Source of the DNA: an uncultured archaeon
Lineage (GTDB): Archaea > Nanobdellota > Nanobdellia > Woesearchaeales > CAIVOO01
Length of the DNA stretch: 15,329 bases
Assembly (NCBI GenBank): GCA_903907555.1
Contig: CAIVOO010000133.1
Coordinates: 1-15,329 of the forward strand
Direction: 5' to 3'
A model generated the notes under the pieces. It had not been told where the DNA came from. It ran no database searches and saw only the letters and a list, made by a program, of their open reading frames with translations. Numbering within the stretch: position 1 is the first letter of the stretch; every line of letters starts with the position of its first letter. The position numbers were made by a program, and so were the translations under genes. Positions 1 to 6,641 of this stretch are shown here, piece after piece.

Positions 1-647
1 CAGGTTTTCAGCAAGGGGCATCCTTTGCATATTGGCTTAGTTCTGCAATGCTGTTTCGCCAGCTCTACCAATAAAGCATGGTACTCATTGAAAAGCCTTG
101 CATCTGGCTTAAGATTCTTCATAAACAGCTGTTGAAGTTCATCGTAGCTGCATTTTTCCTTGCAATAGCCTAATCTTGAGAATATTCGTTTAGTGTATGC
201 ATCAATCACAAATATTGGCTTGCTGTAAGCGTACAACAAAATAGAATCTGCTGTTTCAGGTCCAATACCCCAGACTGACAAAAGATTTTCGCGATTGATT
301 GATTTCTTTGATTTTAGAAATTTAATTATTTCCTTGATTTTTCTGGCTTTCTGGTTGTAATAGCCTGCCGGACGGATAAGTTCAGCAAGCTTTTTCTCAG
401 GAATCTTTTCTAACTTTCTAATATCAAGAAGTTTATTCTTGTTAAGATGATATACTGCTTTCTCGACATTCTTCCAGGAAGTGTTCTGTGTGAGGATTGC
501 GCCAATTATTATTTCGAACTTCTGCTTCTCATTGTGTTTCTTCCCATGATAGCTTGGATGAAGCTCTCCCTCCAATGTAGTTGGCCACCATTTCTGGGAA
601 CTGTATCTTTCAAACAAAAATTTGTAAATCCTGGCTATATCTTCCAT
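1..647 (-). CDS. Endonuclease III-like HhH-GPD DNA glycosylase (COG2231/MagIII-like), 3' end cut off
   Basis: Base-excision-repair glycosylase, running off the left edge after 215 codons. I translated it directly from the minus strand; it has no internal stop. Family features are GAILTQNTSWKNVEKA (residues 49-64), RPAGYYNQKARKIK (92-105), the helix-hairpin-helix with WGIGPETADSILLYA (126-140) and the catalytic Asp149 in FVIDAYT. A C-terminal Fe-S cluster is indicated by Cys201, Cys207 and Cys210, and the cut codon 216 begins TG, fitting a fourth Cys. The lysine that bifunctional EndoIII carries in the hairpin (GxGxKTA) is Glu131 here, so this is probably a monofunctional glycosylase of the COG2231 type; H. 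pylori MagIII (3-methyladenine) is the best-known relative. The substrate is not provable from sequence. The ATG at 647 overlaps the end of the upstream membrane-protein gene by 13 bp, suggesting translational coupling. Confidence 0.85.
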   Translation of the reverse strand, partial: MEDIARIYKFLFERYSSQKWWPTTLEGELHPSYHGKKHNEKQKFEIIIGAILTQNTSWKNVEKAVYHLNKNKLLDIRKLEKIPEKKLAELIRPAGYYNQKARKIKEIIKFLKSKKSINRENLLSVWGIGPETADSILLYAYSKPIFVIDAYTKRIFSRLGYCKEKCSYDELQQLFMKNLKPDARLFNEYHALLVELAKQHCRTKPICKGCPLLKT

Positions 648-1171
648 TTTATGCTCTGTTCGATTCTTTTCTTAAAAGTTATGAGAAAGTCAGTTGTTAC
701 TGTGATCATGAATACCGCAATTAAAATCATCACCAGTTTATTATTGATTAGACTGATTGTTTTTAACAGCAAAGGGAAGATCAACTTGTAAAATACTAAA
801 GCCAACAACCCCCAATAGATTGAGAATTTCAGGCAGATTATGTTTTTGAAATTGAGAAACTCTTGCGAATAGTCCCACAGTTTTATTCCATAATATCGAA
901 CAAAAAAAAGCCCTCCGACCAATTCGACAACAGTTGGTGTTATGACAATAAGCACATATTTCGCCATTACGCTTATTTCCATAGCAGATACCGCAAACAG
1001 AAAAACCACTCCAAAACCATATATTGGAAGATACGGGCCTCTCAGGAGCCCAGGATTCACCGGTTTCCATTTTTTTATCGAACGGAATATTACTTCCAAC
1101 AGCCATCCTGCAAAACATCCTAAGGCAAAAATAAAAAACAACAGTTCTGCACTGATATCAATTTGAAACAT
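635..1171 (-). CDS. PF06541-like multi-spanning membrane protein ('putative ABC-transporter type IV')
   Basis: Protein of 178 aa with about five hydrophobic segments (residues 8-25, 50-65, 68-90, 115-137, 142-165). Two conserved blocks resemble the PF06541 family: GWLLEVIFRSIKKWKPVNPG (22-41) and, later, YGIKLWDYSQEFLNFKNIIC followed by LKFSIYWGLLAL. Family members are described as putative ABC-transporter membrane proteins, mostly from Firmicutes, with no established biochemical role. No ATPase gene is adjacent. Probably co-transcribed with the downstream glycosylase, whose ATG lies inside this gene's 3' end. Its ATG sits 27 bp downstream of an ATTTAAAAT box, suggesting a leaderless mRNA. 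Family assignment is by motif memory; function is unknown. Confidence 0.7.
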   Translation of the reverse strand: MFQIDISAELLFFIFALGCFAGWLLEVIFRSIKKWKPVNPGLLRGPYLPIYGFGVVFLFAVSAMEISVMAKYVLIVITPTVVELVGGLFFVRYYGIKLWDYSQEFLNFKNIICLKFSIYWGLLALVFYKLIFPLLLKTISLINNKLVMILIAVFMITVTTDFLITFKKRIEQSIKWKI

Positions 1172-1177
1172 AAATAG

Positions 1178-1186
1178 TTTTATAAG
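1178..1186 (+). promoter_or_regulatory. TATA-like box for the HELQH protein gene
   Basis: TTTTATAAG is centred 27 bp upstream of the ATG at 1209, the spacing expected for archaeal leaderless transcription. It is interleaved with the opposing TATA box of the minus-strand gene. Confidence 0.55.
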
Positions 1187-1193
1187 TGCCTAC

Positions 1194-1202
1194 ATTTTAA
1201 AT
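1194..1202 (-). promoter_or_regulatory. TATA-like box for the PF06541-like gene
   Basis: Reading ATTTAAAAT on the minus strand, centred about 27 bp upstream of the ATG at 1171. Together with the plus-strand box at 1178-1186 it packs two divergent promoters into 37 bp. Confidence 0.5.
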
Positions 1203-1208
1203 GTTTCT

Positions 1209-2450
1209 ATGGGAGAGGATGAGCTGGTCTATGCAGATCAAATAGATGGGAAGAAATTCAGATTAGTTCTGATATTTGATAATTATTCAGAAAGGGATTA
1301 CAAGAATGATTTTCAGGAATTCGTAGATTACCAGAAGAAGCTAAGCCTGACTGGCGAGAAAGGCGAGACTGATTTCAGGTTCTGGGAAAATAAGATAAGC
1401 CTGACAACTGATGTTGATAAGAAAGATTTCAAATTCTGGGAAATCAAGGAATTTGTTCCACCATTTGATTTTTTCAAAAAAAAGAGTGTCGATTACCTTG
1501 GGAAAGCAGTTGCTTCGATACTGCGAGCCAATCCTAAAATAATTGTTTCAGACGAATTAAACCTGGAGATAAAAGTAATCCGAATCAAAGAAAGAAGTTA
1601 TTATATTGAATCGCATGATGACTTGATGACTCCCGAATATGCCTGCTACAGCGGAGCCGGAATCTGGTTCATGCAGGCCATAGCTGCCCCGCTTTTTTAT
1701 TTTAACAGAGTTGATTTCAGCTACATAACAAGATTCTTCCTGCATGAGCTGCAGCATTTTGCAGACAACATGAAGGGTTATCTTCAATTTGATTCGAAAT
1801 ATGCCGACAAGATCAAGCGATTCTCGAAAAAGAAGTCTGCCTACTGCCTGAACTATCTTTATACAACCATATTCAACCTGCGCGAAGAGGGCTATCCTGA
1901 CTTCGTGATGCGAAAAGAGGTTGGAAAGATGGAAATTAATATGGAAGGCGTCAGGGAATACAACAGAAATCTTGAGCTGCTCATAAAATTGCGTCTTAAG
2001 AAGGATGCTGAAGAGCTGTTTGAGAAGAAGATTGGCTGGGAAAACATGACAGCTTCTGGCGAATATGCCTGCGGAAGAGTTATGTGCCTGACTATTGCAA
2101 TGTATGTTGCGAAGATAAAACTTAAGCCTTGCAAGATTAGTGTTGGAAAAGAAGTCTTCAGCGGACATGATTTCCCTGAGCTGGATAAAATTATGTCTAC
2201 CAATAAAATAATCTATGTTTCTGACTTTTCAAATGACGTGCTTCAAAATGCTGCTGCATTAATAGAGCCGTCGCTAGGCTTTCATTTCATAAAGCTGTAT
2301 GAGGAAGCGTGCAATTATCTTGGAATCTCTGAGAAGAACAGGGTAATGACAAGAGACAGGTTTGTATTTCTGCAAAGAAAAGCAATGGACTTTGCTGCAA
2401 AGGAAAGGGCAAAAAGATTAAAGAAATCAGGTTTCGTCAATCTTGGTTAA
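1209..2450 (+). CDS. Unrecognised 413-aa protein with HELQH putative zinc-metalloprotease motif
   Basis: I do not recognise the family. An HExxH motif, HELQH at residues 179-183, sits in a predicted helix (FFLHELQHFAD). LREEGYPDF follows 47 residues later (Glu226/Glu227) and could supply a third zinc ligand, as in gluzincin-type enzymes; this is inference. The N-terminal region is charged and holds an 18-residue tandem duplication (44-61 and 62-79; see the repeat entry). Cys288 (EYACG) and Cys294 (VMCLT) lie in the second half, and the C-terminus is Lys/Arg-rich. No signal peptide or clear membrane segment, so it is probably cytoplasmic. It is the main plus-strand gene in this part of the window, probably leaderless, and its last 24 bp overlap the 3' end of the convergent CoiA-like gene. 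Confidence 0.8.
   Translation: MGEDELVYADQIDGKKFRLVLIFDNYSERDYKNDFQEFVDYQKKLSLTGEKGETDFRFWENKISLTTDVDKKDFKFWEIKEFVPPFDFFKKKSVDYLGKAVASILRANPKIIVSDELNLEIKVIRIKERSYYIESHDDLMTPEYACYSGAGIWFMQAIAAPLFYFNRVDFSYITRFFLHELQHFADNMKGYLQFDSKYADKIKRFSKKKSAYCLNYLYTTIFNLREEGYPDFVMRKEVGKMEINMEGVREYNRNLELLIKLRLKKDAEELFEKKIGWENMTASGEYACGRVMCLTIAMYVAKIKLKPCKISVGKEVFSGHDFPELDKIMSTNKIIYVSDFSNDVLQNAAALIEPSLGFHFIKLYEEACNYLGISEKNRVMTRDRFVFLQRKAMDFAAKERAKRLKKSGFVNLG
1338..1445 (+). repeat. 54-bp in-frame tandem duplication (two units)
   Basis: Units 1338-1391 and 1392-1445 are adjacent and in frame. Both begin AAG-TAAGCCTGAC (one mismatch in 14) and both end with GATTTCA--TTCTGGGAAA; the centre has diverged. At protein level the units are KLSLT...TDFRFWEN and KISLT...KDFKFWEI, with 9 of 18 residues identical. 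It looks like an old duplication preserved by selection on its ends. Confidence 0.75.
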
Positions 2451-3332
2451 TGGATCCATTCTTGCCAAAAGCAATCCTGATTTAGTCTTCCAGTAAGAAA
2501 TTGTGAATTTGTCTGAAGAGAACTCTTCGACAGGAATCTTGAAGTCCATCAATTCAATCATGCCTATATCCCACGCATAACCTGTGCATTTATAGTAAAA
2601 CTTGCATTCTGCTCTGCTTTCCTTGTCTCTGGGCCTGGACCTTCCACGCCTGCATGGATTGCATGGATCAGGAACGTTTTCAGAATAACTCTTGAAATCA
2701 ACCTGCTTGAACAGCTGGTTGTCGTGATCGAAATAGAAATTTCTTTCCATCAGTTTAAACGCATCTTTTTCATTTCCTGAAATCTTTTTCAAGTTTCTTG
2801 GAGCTCTTCTTCTATTAGCATCCCTGAAATATTTGCCATTCTTGTTTTCGATTCCTGCTGCTGAGAATATGAGCATGCTATAGATTCCTTGATTTGAAAA
2901 AGCCCTTACAGCATCATGGAATGGCTGGAAACCAAAGCTTTCAGATTCCACCATTACAACAGTTTCTAAAGTAACAACAGAATCTGGTTTAACATCTTCC
3001 CTTTTATCCCTTACAGTCAAGTCTGTTGCAAATTGCGTTCCGTTGACATCGTAAACCTTATCTGTTTCAAAATCATATTGAGCTGTTCTAAAGTTTTCAA
3101 GAAGTTTGTTAACAATATGGCCTGTCTGCCAGGTCATGTGCCTTGTAGGATGCCCTCCCTGCTGTTTCGGATGCCTGAAATGCTCTGCAACAATATTGAG
3201 AAGCCCTCTGTAGGACCTATTAACATGAATAACTGGAGAATCACATGAAAGGCAGGAGTAATCCCTTGATTTAGCGTCAGGTATCTGCCCTGAAACGTAT
3301 AATTTTCCATCATCACCTTTTGCGCTGAACAT
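2427..3332 (-). CDS. CoiA-like putative nuclease with two Cys/His zinc clusters
   Basis: Protein of 301 aa. The N-terminus has a zinc-binding arrangement like CoiA-family proteins: CLSC (Cys27, Cys30), then HFRH (His51, His54). Next comes a helical region (HIVNKLLENF, 72-81) and a candidate PD-(D/E)xK-type core: Asp104 in QFATDLTV, Glu123 in VVTLETVV and Glu129 in MVESES. A second cluster, CNPC (Cys224, Cys227) with Cys243 and Cys249, separated by an Arg-rich stretch, could bind a second zinc and nucleic acid. CoiA is a competence-linked protein family with a predicted nuclease fold; the match here is by pattern only. It could instead be another restriction-endonuclease-fold protein. Its own leaderless promoter lies 27 bp upstream. 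Confidence 0.5.
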   Translation of the reverse strand: MFSAKGDDGKLYVSGQIPDAKSRDYSCLSCDSPVIHVNRSYRGLLNIVAEHFRHPKQQGGHPTRHMTWQTGHIVNKLLENFRTAQYDFETDKVYDVNGTQFATDLTVRDKREDVKPDSVVTLETVVMVESESFGFQPFHDAVRAFSNQGIYSMLIFSAAGIENKNGKYFRDANRRRAPRNLKKISGNEKDAFKLMERNFYFDHDNQLFKQVDFKSYSENVPDPCNPCRRGRSRPRDKESRAECKFYYKCTGYAWDIGMIELMDFKIPVEEFSSDKFTISYWKTKSGLLLARMDPLTKIDET

Positions 3333-3354
3333 GGTTTCTTGTGATGGCTACCCC

Positions 3355-3363
3355 TATTTAAAT
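3355..3363 (-). promoter_or_regulatory. TATA-like box for the CoiA-like gene
   Basis: ATTTAAATA on the minus strand, centred 27 bp from the ATG at 3332; no Shine-Dalgarno precedes that ATG, fitting leaderless translation. Confidence 0.55.
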
Positions 3364-3410
3364 CTTTCGTTTTGTTACTACTAATTAGTTACATTATTTC
3401 GGAGAATTTT

Positions 3411-3435
3411 CGAAAAAAGAAAGAAAAAATAAAAT
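3411..3435 (-). terminator. T-rich tract downstream of the ABC operon
   Basis: Immediately after the stop codon at 3436 the minus strand reads as a run of T broken by few other bases. Archaeal RNA polymerase terminates on such U-rich tracts without needing a hairpin. It ends the operon that starts near 6524. Confidence 0.5.
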
Positions 3436-3873
3436 TTATCCGTAAAGCTTGGCAAAGCACATTCCAGACAAGACGCCAATAACCAAACCTTCAATCGCCC
3501 AGCTAACAACCAAAGCAACAGGCAGGTTGATAGTTAGAAACATGCCCAAAGCGCCTGGAATTCCTGCAAGCAAGAAAAGCAGCAGTCCAAATTTTGCACC
3601 CTTCTTCCAGCCGTGCGACTTCAAGCTGCCTTCAACCCAAATATATCCTGCGATTAATAGCAACCCAGTTATCAGATTGAATAACAGCGAATAAACATAA
3701 AAGCTAGTTGGCGGCGGGCCTGCTGTCGGCATCATCAATTTGCTCCAGACAGTGAAATAGTCTGGCAATGTGTAATAACTCATTGTGGCGAATGCGCCAA
3801 TGCTGTGTATTATCTGAGCAATAACCGCAAAGATAACACCTCCTAACAAAACTTTCCAGAAACTTGGTTTCAT
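3436..3873 (-). CDS. Small integral membrane protein, last gene of the ABC operon
   Basis: Protein of 145 aa from the ATG at 3873, with about four hydrophobic helices (roughly residues 8-30, 54-75, 88-110 and 115-138) and little else polar. A start at 3930 is open but overlaps the permease gene; I prefer 3873 because GGTGAT lies just upstream and the next residues (MKPSFWKVLLGG) lead directly into a helix. It follows the permease by 47 bp on the same strand and precedes a T-rich terminator, so it is probably co-transcribed with the transporter. The residues APGPPPTS-like loop (around 50-56, reading TAGPPPTSF) is between helices 1 and 2. I do not recognise the family; an accessory role with the transporter is only guilt by position. 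Confidence 0.65.
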   Translation of the reverse strand: MKPSFWKVLLGGVIFAVIAQIIHSIGAFATMSYYTLPDYFTVWSKLMMPTAGPPPTSFYVYSLLFNLITGLLLIAGYIWVEGSLKSHGWKKGAKFGLLLFLLAGIPGALGMFLTINLPVALVVSWAIEGLVIGVLSGMCFAKLYG

Positions 3874-3920
3874 CGTATCACCCGAAGTTAAGAAATCTTT
3901 GGTAATTAAAAATGTTGCTG

Positions 3921-4673
3921 TTAAATCCAATGTATTGTTCTTTTCTCTATCAGCATAAGAACCTGGTTGATCAAGTAACCCATCAATCCTGTCATTAAAA
4001 TTATCGCATACATCTGAGGTATCTTATAATTTAACTGAGCATCAAGTATTGCATGGCCCAGCCCGTTGGAAGAACCAATAAACATTTCTGTTACAATTAT
4101 AGCCATCAAAGACAGCGATGCGCCGATTCTTAATCCTGCAAAGATGTTGGGCAGCGCTGCTGGGAATATTATGTGTGAGAATAAATACAATTTCGTTGCA
4201 TTATAGACCTGTGCAATTTTCAAATATGCTTTGTTCAGGTGGAAAACTCCATAAGATGTATTGACAAGTATTACAAGCGATGCAACCCAAACACCGTAAG
4301 CTATTTTCGAACTATCCCCTATACCCAAGAACAGCATGAATAACGGAAACAACGCTATCGGAGGTATTGATCTGCAGAAATCTATGACAAACTCAAATGA
4401 GCGGTATAATGATTTATTATATCCCAGAACCAGCCCTGCAGGAATGCCTATCAAAGCGCTTATCAGCACAGTAGCAAGCACTCTCGAGAATGTCAAGCCG
4501 AATTCTGAAACGATTTCTTTGTTCGTCAATAGAAGAACAAATTCTTTCAGGATAATGGCTGGATTTGGAAACAGAAGCTTGTTAAAAATTCCCAAATAAT
4601 AAATTATGACAGCTAGTGCAAATATTCCCGCAGGGACTGCGAAGTACTTTGACAATCTAAAAGTCTCTTTCAT
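3921..4673 (-). CDS. ABC transporter permease, SsuC/TauC/ThiX type
   Basis: Inner-membrane subunit of an importer of the nitrate/sulfonate/thiamine-precursor (taurine) family. The 250 aa are of usual length, with about six membrane helices. The EAA-type coupling loop that contacts the ATPase is visible as PAALPNIFAGLRIG (residues about 172-185), followed by the family-typical stretch ending TEMFIGSSNGLG. The gene begins one base after the ATPase gene ends, fitting a single operon with fixed stoichiometry. The family is clear; the transported compound is not, since members move sulfonates, nitrate, pyrimidine thiamine precursors or riboflavin. A symbol such as ssuC would over-claim. Confidence 0.9.
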   Translation of the reverse strand: MKETFRLSKYFAVPAGIFALAVIIYYLGIFNKLLFPNPAIILKEFVLLLTNKEIVSEFGLTFSRVLATVLISALIGIPAGLVLGYNKSLYRSFEFVIDFCRSIPPIALFPLFMLFLGIGDSSKIAYGVWVASLVILVNTSYGVFHLNKAYLKIAQVYNATKLYLFSHIIFPAALPNIFAGLRIGASLSLMAIIVTEMFIGSSNGLGHAILDAQLNYKIPQMYAIILMTGLMGYLINQVLMLIEKRTIHWI

Positions 4674-4674
4674 C

Positions 4675-5373
4675 TTAGATTAGCTTCGCTACCTCTCTTT
4701 TGTAATCCAGAAATTCGTTTGACAAAACTGCAGATTCCATGCGCGGCCTCTGCAATCCAATGTTCACAACACCTTTTATCTTCCCAGGACGATTGCTAAG
4801 CACAACAATCCTGTCAGACAGCAGTATTGCATCATCCAGATTGTGCGAGACAATAATTACTGTCGGCTTCTCGCTTTCGTACAACTGCATCAGTTTCTGC
4901 CTCACAAGCGAGGCCATCTGGCAGTCGAGCGATGAGAATGGTTCATCCAATATGATGAAATTGCATTCATGAATGAACGCCCTTGAAATCGCCAAAAGCT
5001 GCTTCATACCACCTGATAATTGATAGGGGTATTTGTTGCGGAACTTCCAGAGATTTGTCTCTCTCAAAATCTTACTTATTCTTTTTTTATCCAGATTCTT
5101 GTCATGCAGATGGATATTCTCAATAACTGTTTTCCATGGCAGCACTGAATCATCCGAGTTCTGGAATACAAAACCGAATTTTGCATTGGTTGTGTGATTT
5201 ATCACACCTGAAAAATCCTTGTCCAGTCCGGAGATAAGATTAAGGAGAGTTGTCTTGCCAGAGCCGTTCGGCCCTATGATTGAAACAACTTCCCCATCGT
5301 CAATTCTAAAATTTATATTGTCCAATACTTTCAGGTCTGAATACTTCTTGACAAGATTTTTGACACGAAGCAT
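4675..5373 (-). CDS. ABC transporter ATP-binding protein, SsuB/TauB type
   Basis: Cytoplasmic ATPase that drives the importer. All nucleotide-binding motifs are intact: Walker A GPNGSGKT (34-41), Q-loop Gln71 in FVFQNSDD, signature LSGGMKQ (119-125), Walker B IILDEP (140-145), D-loop SSLD (147-150) and switch His177 in VSHNLDDA. LPWKTVIENI (78-87) is characteristic of the nitrate/sulfonate/taurine subfamily. At 232 aa it is slightly short, lacking the C-terminal extension of some relatives. It starts one base after the binding-protein gene stops, and the permease gene follows after one base. Confidence 0.93.
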   Translation of the reverse strand: MLRVKNLVKKYSDLKVLDNINFRIDDGEVVSIIGPNGSGKTTLLNLISGLDKDFSGVINHTTNAKFGFVFQNSDDSVLPWKTVIENIHLHDKNLDKKRISKILRETNLWKFRNKYPYQLSGGMKQLLAISRAFIHECNFIILDEPFSSLDCQMASLVRQKLMQLYESEKPTVIIVSHNLDDAILLSDRIVVLSNRPGKIKGVVNIGLQRPRMESAVLSNEFLDYKREVAKLI

Positions 5374-5374
5374 C

Positions 5375-6352
5375 TCACCTATAGAGCATCGGCCCTACCT
5401 CAACCTTCTTTATCGCTCCTGTCTCTGCAAATTTGTCAGCCACAACCTGAAGCGCTGTTGCGTTCATAGAGTCTGAAGTTACATATTCTGTAACAGGAAG
5501 CTTCTCTGCTGTAGCATTGTCGACAGGGCTGAATTCAGGATAGTATCTTCTTGCTTTCACAGGATCTGCATTTATCGATTCTATTGCTTCGTCAACAGCT
5601 GCAATAATTTTTTTTGCTGTATCAGGATGCTCATTCACGAACTTTGTTGAAAAGACGCTTGTATCGAAAAGCATGTTGTCCATGAAATATGTGCTGATTG
5701 GGCTTTCAACAAGAACTCTTGCGATTCCTTTCTCTATGCCTGTAGTTGCTAATGGTTCGAGAACATATATCGCGTCAACGCTTCCAGACGCTAACGCCGC
5801 CAACTGCTGCGATGGGTTTGTCTCAACAACCTTGACCTGCCCTGTCAGATTCTCTTTTTCAAGCATGCTTTTCATCCAGAAATTAGCCGCTGTTCCAGGC
5901 AGTGTCGAAATTGTCTTGCCCTTCAAATCAGAAACTTTCGTTATGCTTGAGTTTTTCGCAACAAGCAAGGCATCGAATTCCTTGTGGAAATATGTTAAAT
6001 CGAATATTTTTAGCTGTCCAGGCGATTTATCTTCGATAGTTAAAGGAACTAGAATGTTAACTCCACCCACTCCTGCGTCTATATTTCCGTTCAAAATAGC
6101 ATCAACAAGCTGGTTTGTAGATTCAAAACTTACAAGCTCTGCATCCAATCCCTGAGCTCTATAATATCCTTCTGCTTTAGCTACATACGCTGGCAGGTAG
6201 AAAAGCTGTGGCCTATAACCTATCTTGACTTTCTGCAATGGCTCGTATGTAACTTTTGCCGCCATTATATGATTGCTCTCGTAAAATAAAGCAATTCCGC
6301 CCAAAATTAATATGCAAAGTGCACATATCACAACCATGGTTTTATTGTTCAT
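5375..6352 (-). CDS. Substrate-binding protein of NMT1/SsuA type, membrane-anchored
   Basis: Extracytoplasmic receptor of the importer, 325 aa. Residues 6-24 form a hydrophobic segment (MVVICALCILILGGIAL) after a short basic head. No lipobox cysteine follows it, so it is probably anchored by an uncleaved helix or released by signal peptidase. The mature part begins KVKIGYRPQLFYLPAYVAKA (42-61), typical of the NMT1/THI5-like fold; EGYYRAQGLDAELV, NGNIDAGVGG and LASGSVDAIYVLEPLA are also family-typical. An AGGAGG Shine-Dalgarno precedes the ATG and lies inside the 3' end of the upstream 60-aa gene, so translation is probably coupled. No nearby metabolic gene reveals the ligand. Confidence 0.9.
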   Translation of the reverse strand: MNNKTMVVICALCILILGGIALFYESNHIMAAKVTYEPLQKVKIGYRPQLFYLPAYVAKAEGYYRAQGLDAELVSFESTNQLVDAILNGNIDAGVGGVNILVPLTIEDKSPGQLKIFDLTYFHKEFDALLVAKNSSITKVSDLKGKTISTLPGTAANFWMKSMLEKENLTGQVKVVETNPSQQLAALASGSVDAIYVLEPLATTGIEKGIARVLVESPISTYFMDNMLFDTSVFSTKFVNEHPDTAKKIIAAVDEAIESINADPVKARRYYPEFSPVDNATAEKLPVTEYVTSDSMNATALQVVADKFAETGAIKKVEVGPMLYR

Positions 6353-6524
6353 TTTTATCCTCCTTGGATTTTAATCCCAAAATTCCAAGCCTAAACTTGT
6401 CATTTATCCACTCCTGCGACAATTCGCCGATTCTTTGTAGAAACCGCTGTTTGGCTTCCTCTTTTGTTTCTAGGTTCTTAGCTACCTTGAAAAATTCTCT
6501 TTCCAAGTCTATTTTCTTAGGCAT
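6342..6524 (-). CDS. 60-aa charged hypothetical protein, first gene of the ABC operon
   Basis: Small, mostly helical, strongly charged protein (27 of 60 residues are D, E, K or R) without cysteine or membrane segment. Residues 20-45 (KEEAKQRFLQRIGELSQEWI) look amphipathic. It overlaps the binding-protein start by 11 bp, and its last codons carry the AGGAGG that serves the next gene; it may act partly as a translational leader. Reality is supported by the start codon position relative to the promoter region and by the coupling, not by homology. I do not recognise it. Confidence 0.55.
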   Translation of the reverse strand: MPKKIDLEREFFKVAKNLETKEEAKQRFLQRIGELSQEWINDKFRLGILGLKSKEDKNEQ

Positions 6525-6641
6525 ATTCTTGAATCGTCACTCTGTAGTAACTGTCAAGTAATATCAGTATATTAATTTTTGTTATAAAGTTATATTATAA
6601 CAATAATAAAGTTTAAAAAGACCGCAATATTAGTGACGACT
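6525..6641. promoter_or_regulatory. Divergent promoter/operator region between trmB-like gene and ABC operon
   Basis: This 117-bp AT-rich intergenic region holds GTTTAAAAAG at 6611-6620 (TATA-like, about 27 bp before the ATG at 6642). On the minus strand it holds two candidate TATA elements, TTAATATA (about 6567-6574) and TTTATAAC (about 6581-6590), for the ABC operon. Between them is a perfect 13-bp dyad, GTTATATTATAAC (6589-6601), with a further GTTATA half-site at 6581. TCGTCACT (6534-6541) and its inverse AGTGACGA (6632-6639) lie near the two start codons. Regulation by the adjacent TrmB protein is an inference from position. Confidence 0.5.

Noticed and set aside
1557..2168. Minus-strand open frame opposite the HELQH gene
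   Set aside because: Composition typical of a shadow frame; the plus-strand gene has a promoter at leaderless distance and a coherent tandem repeat in its own frame.
3379..3391. Short palindrome around CTAATTAG in the intergenic space
   Set aside because: An 8-bp AT-rich palindrome is expected by chance and it matches no promoter position.
3874..3930. Longer start (at 3930) for the 4-TM protein
   Set aside because: It overlaps the permease gene and adds a polar stretch; the ATG at 3873 has GGTGAT upstream and leads into the first helix.
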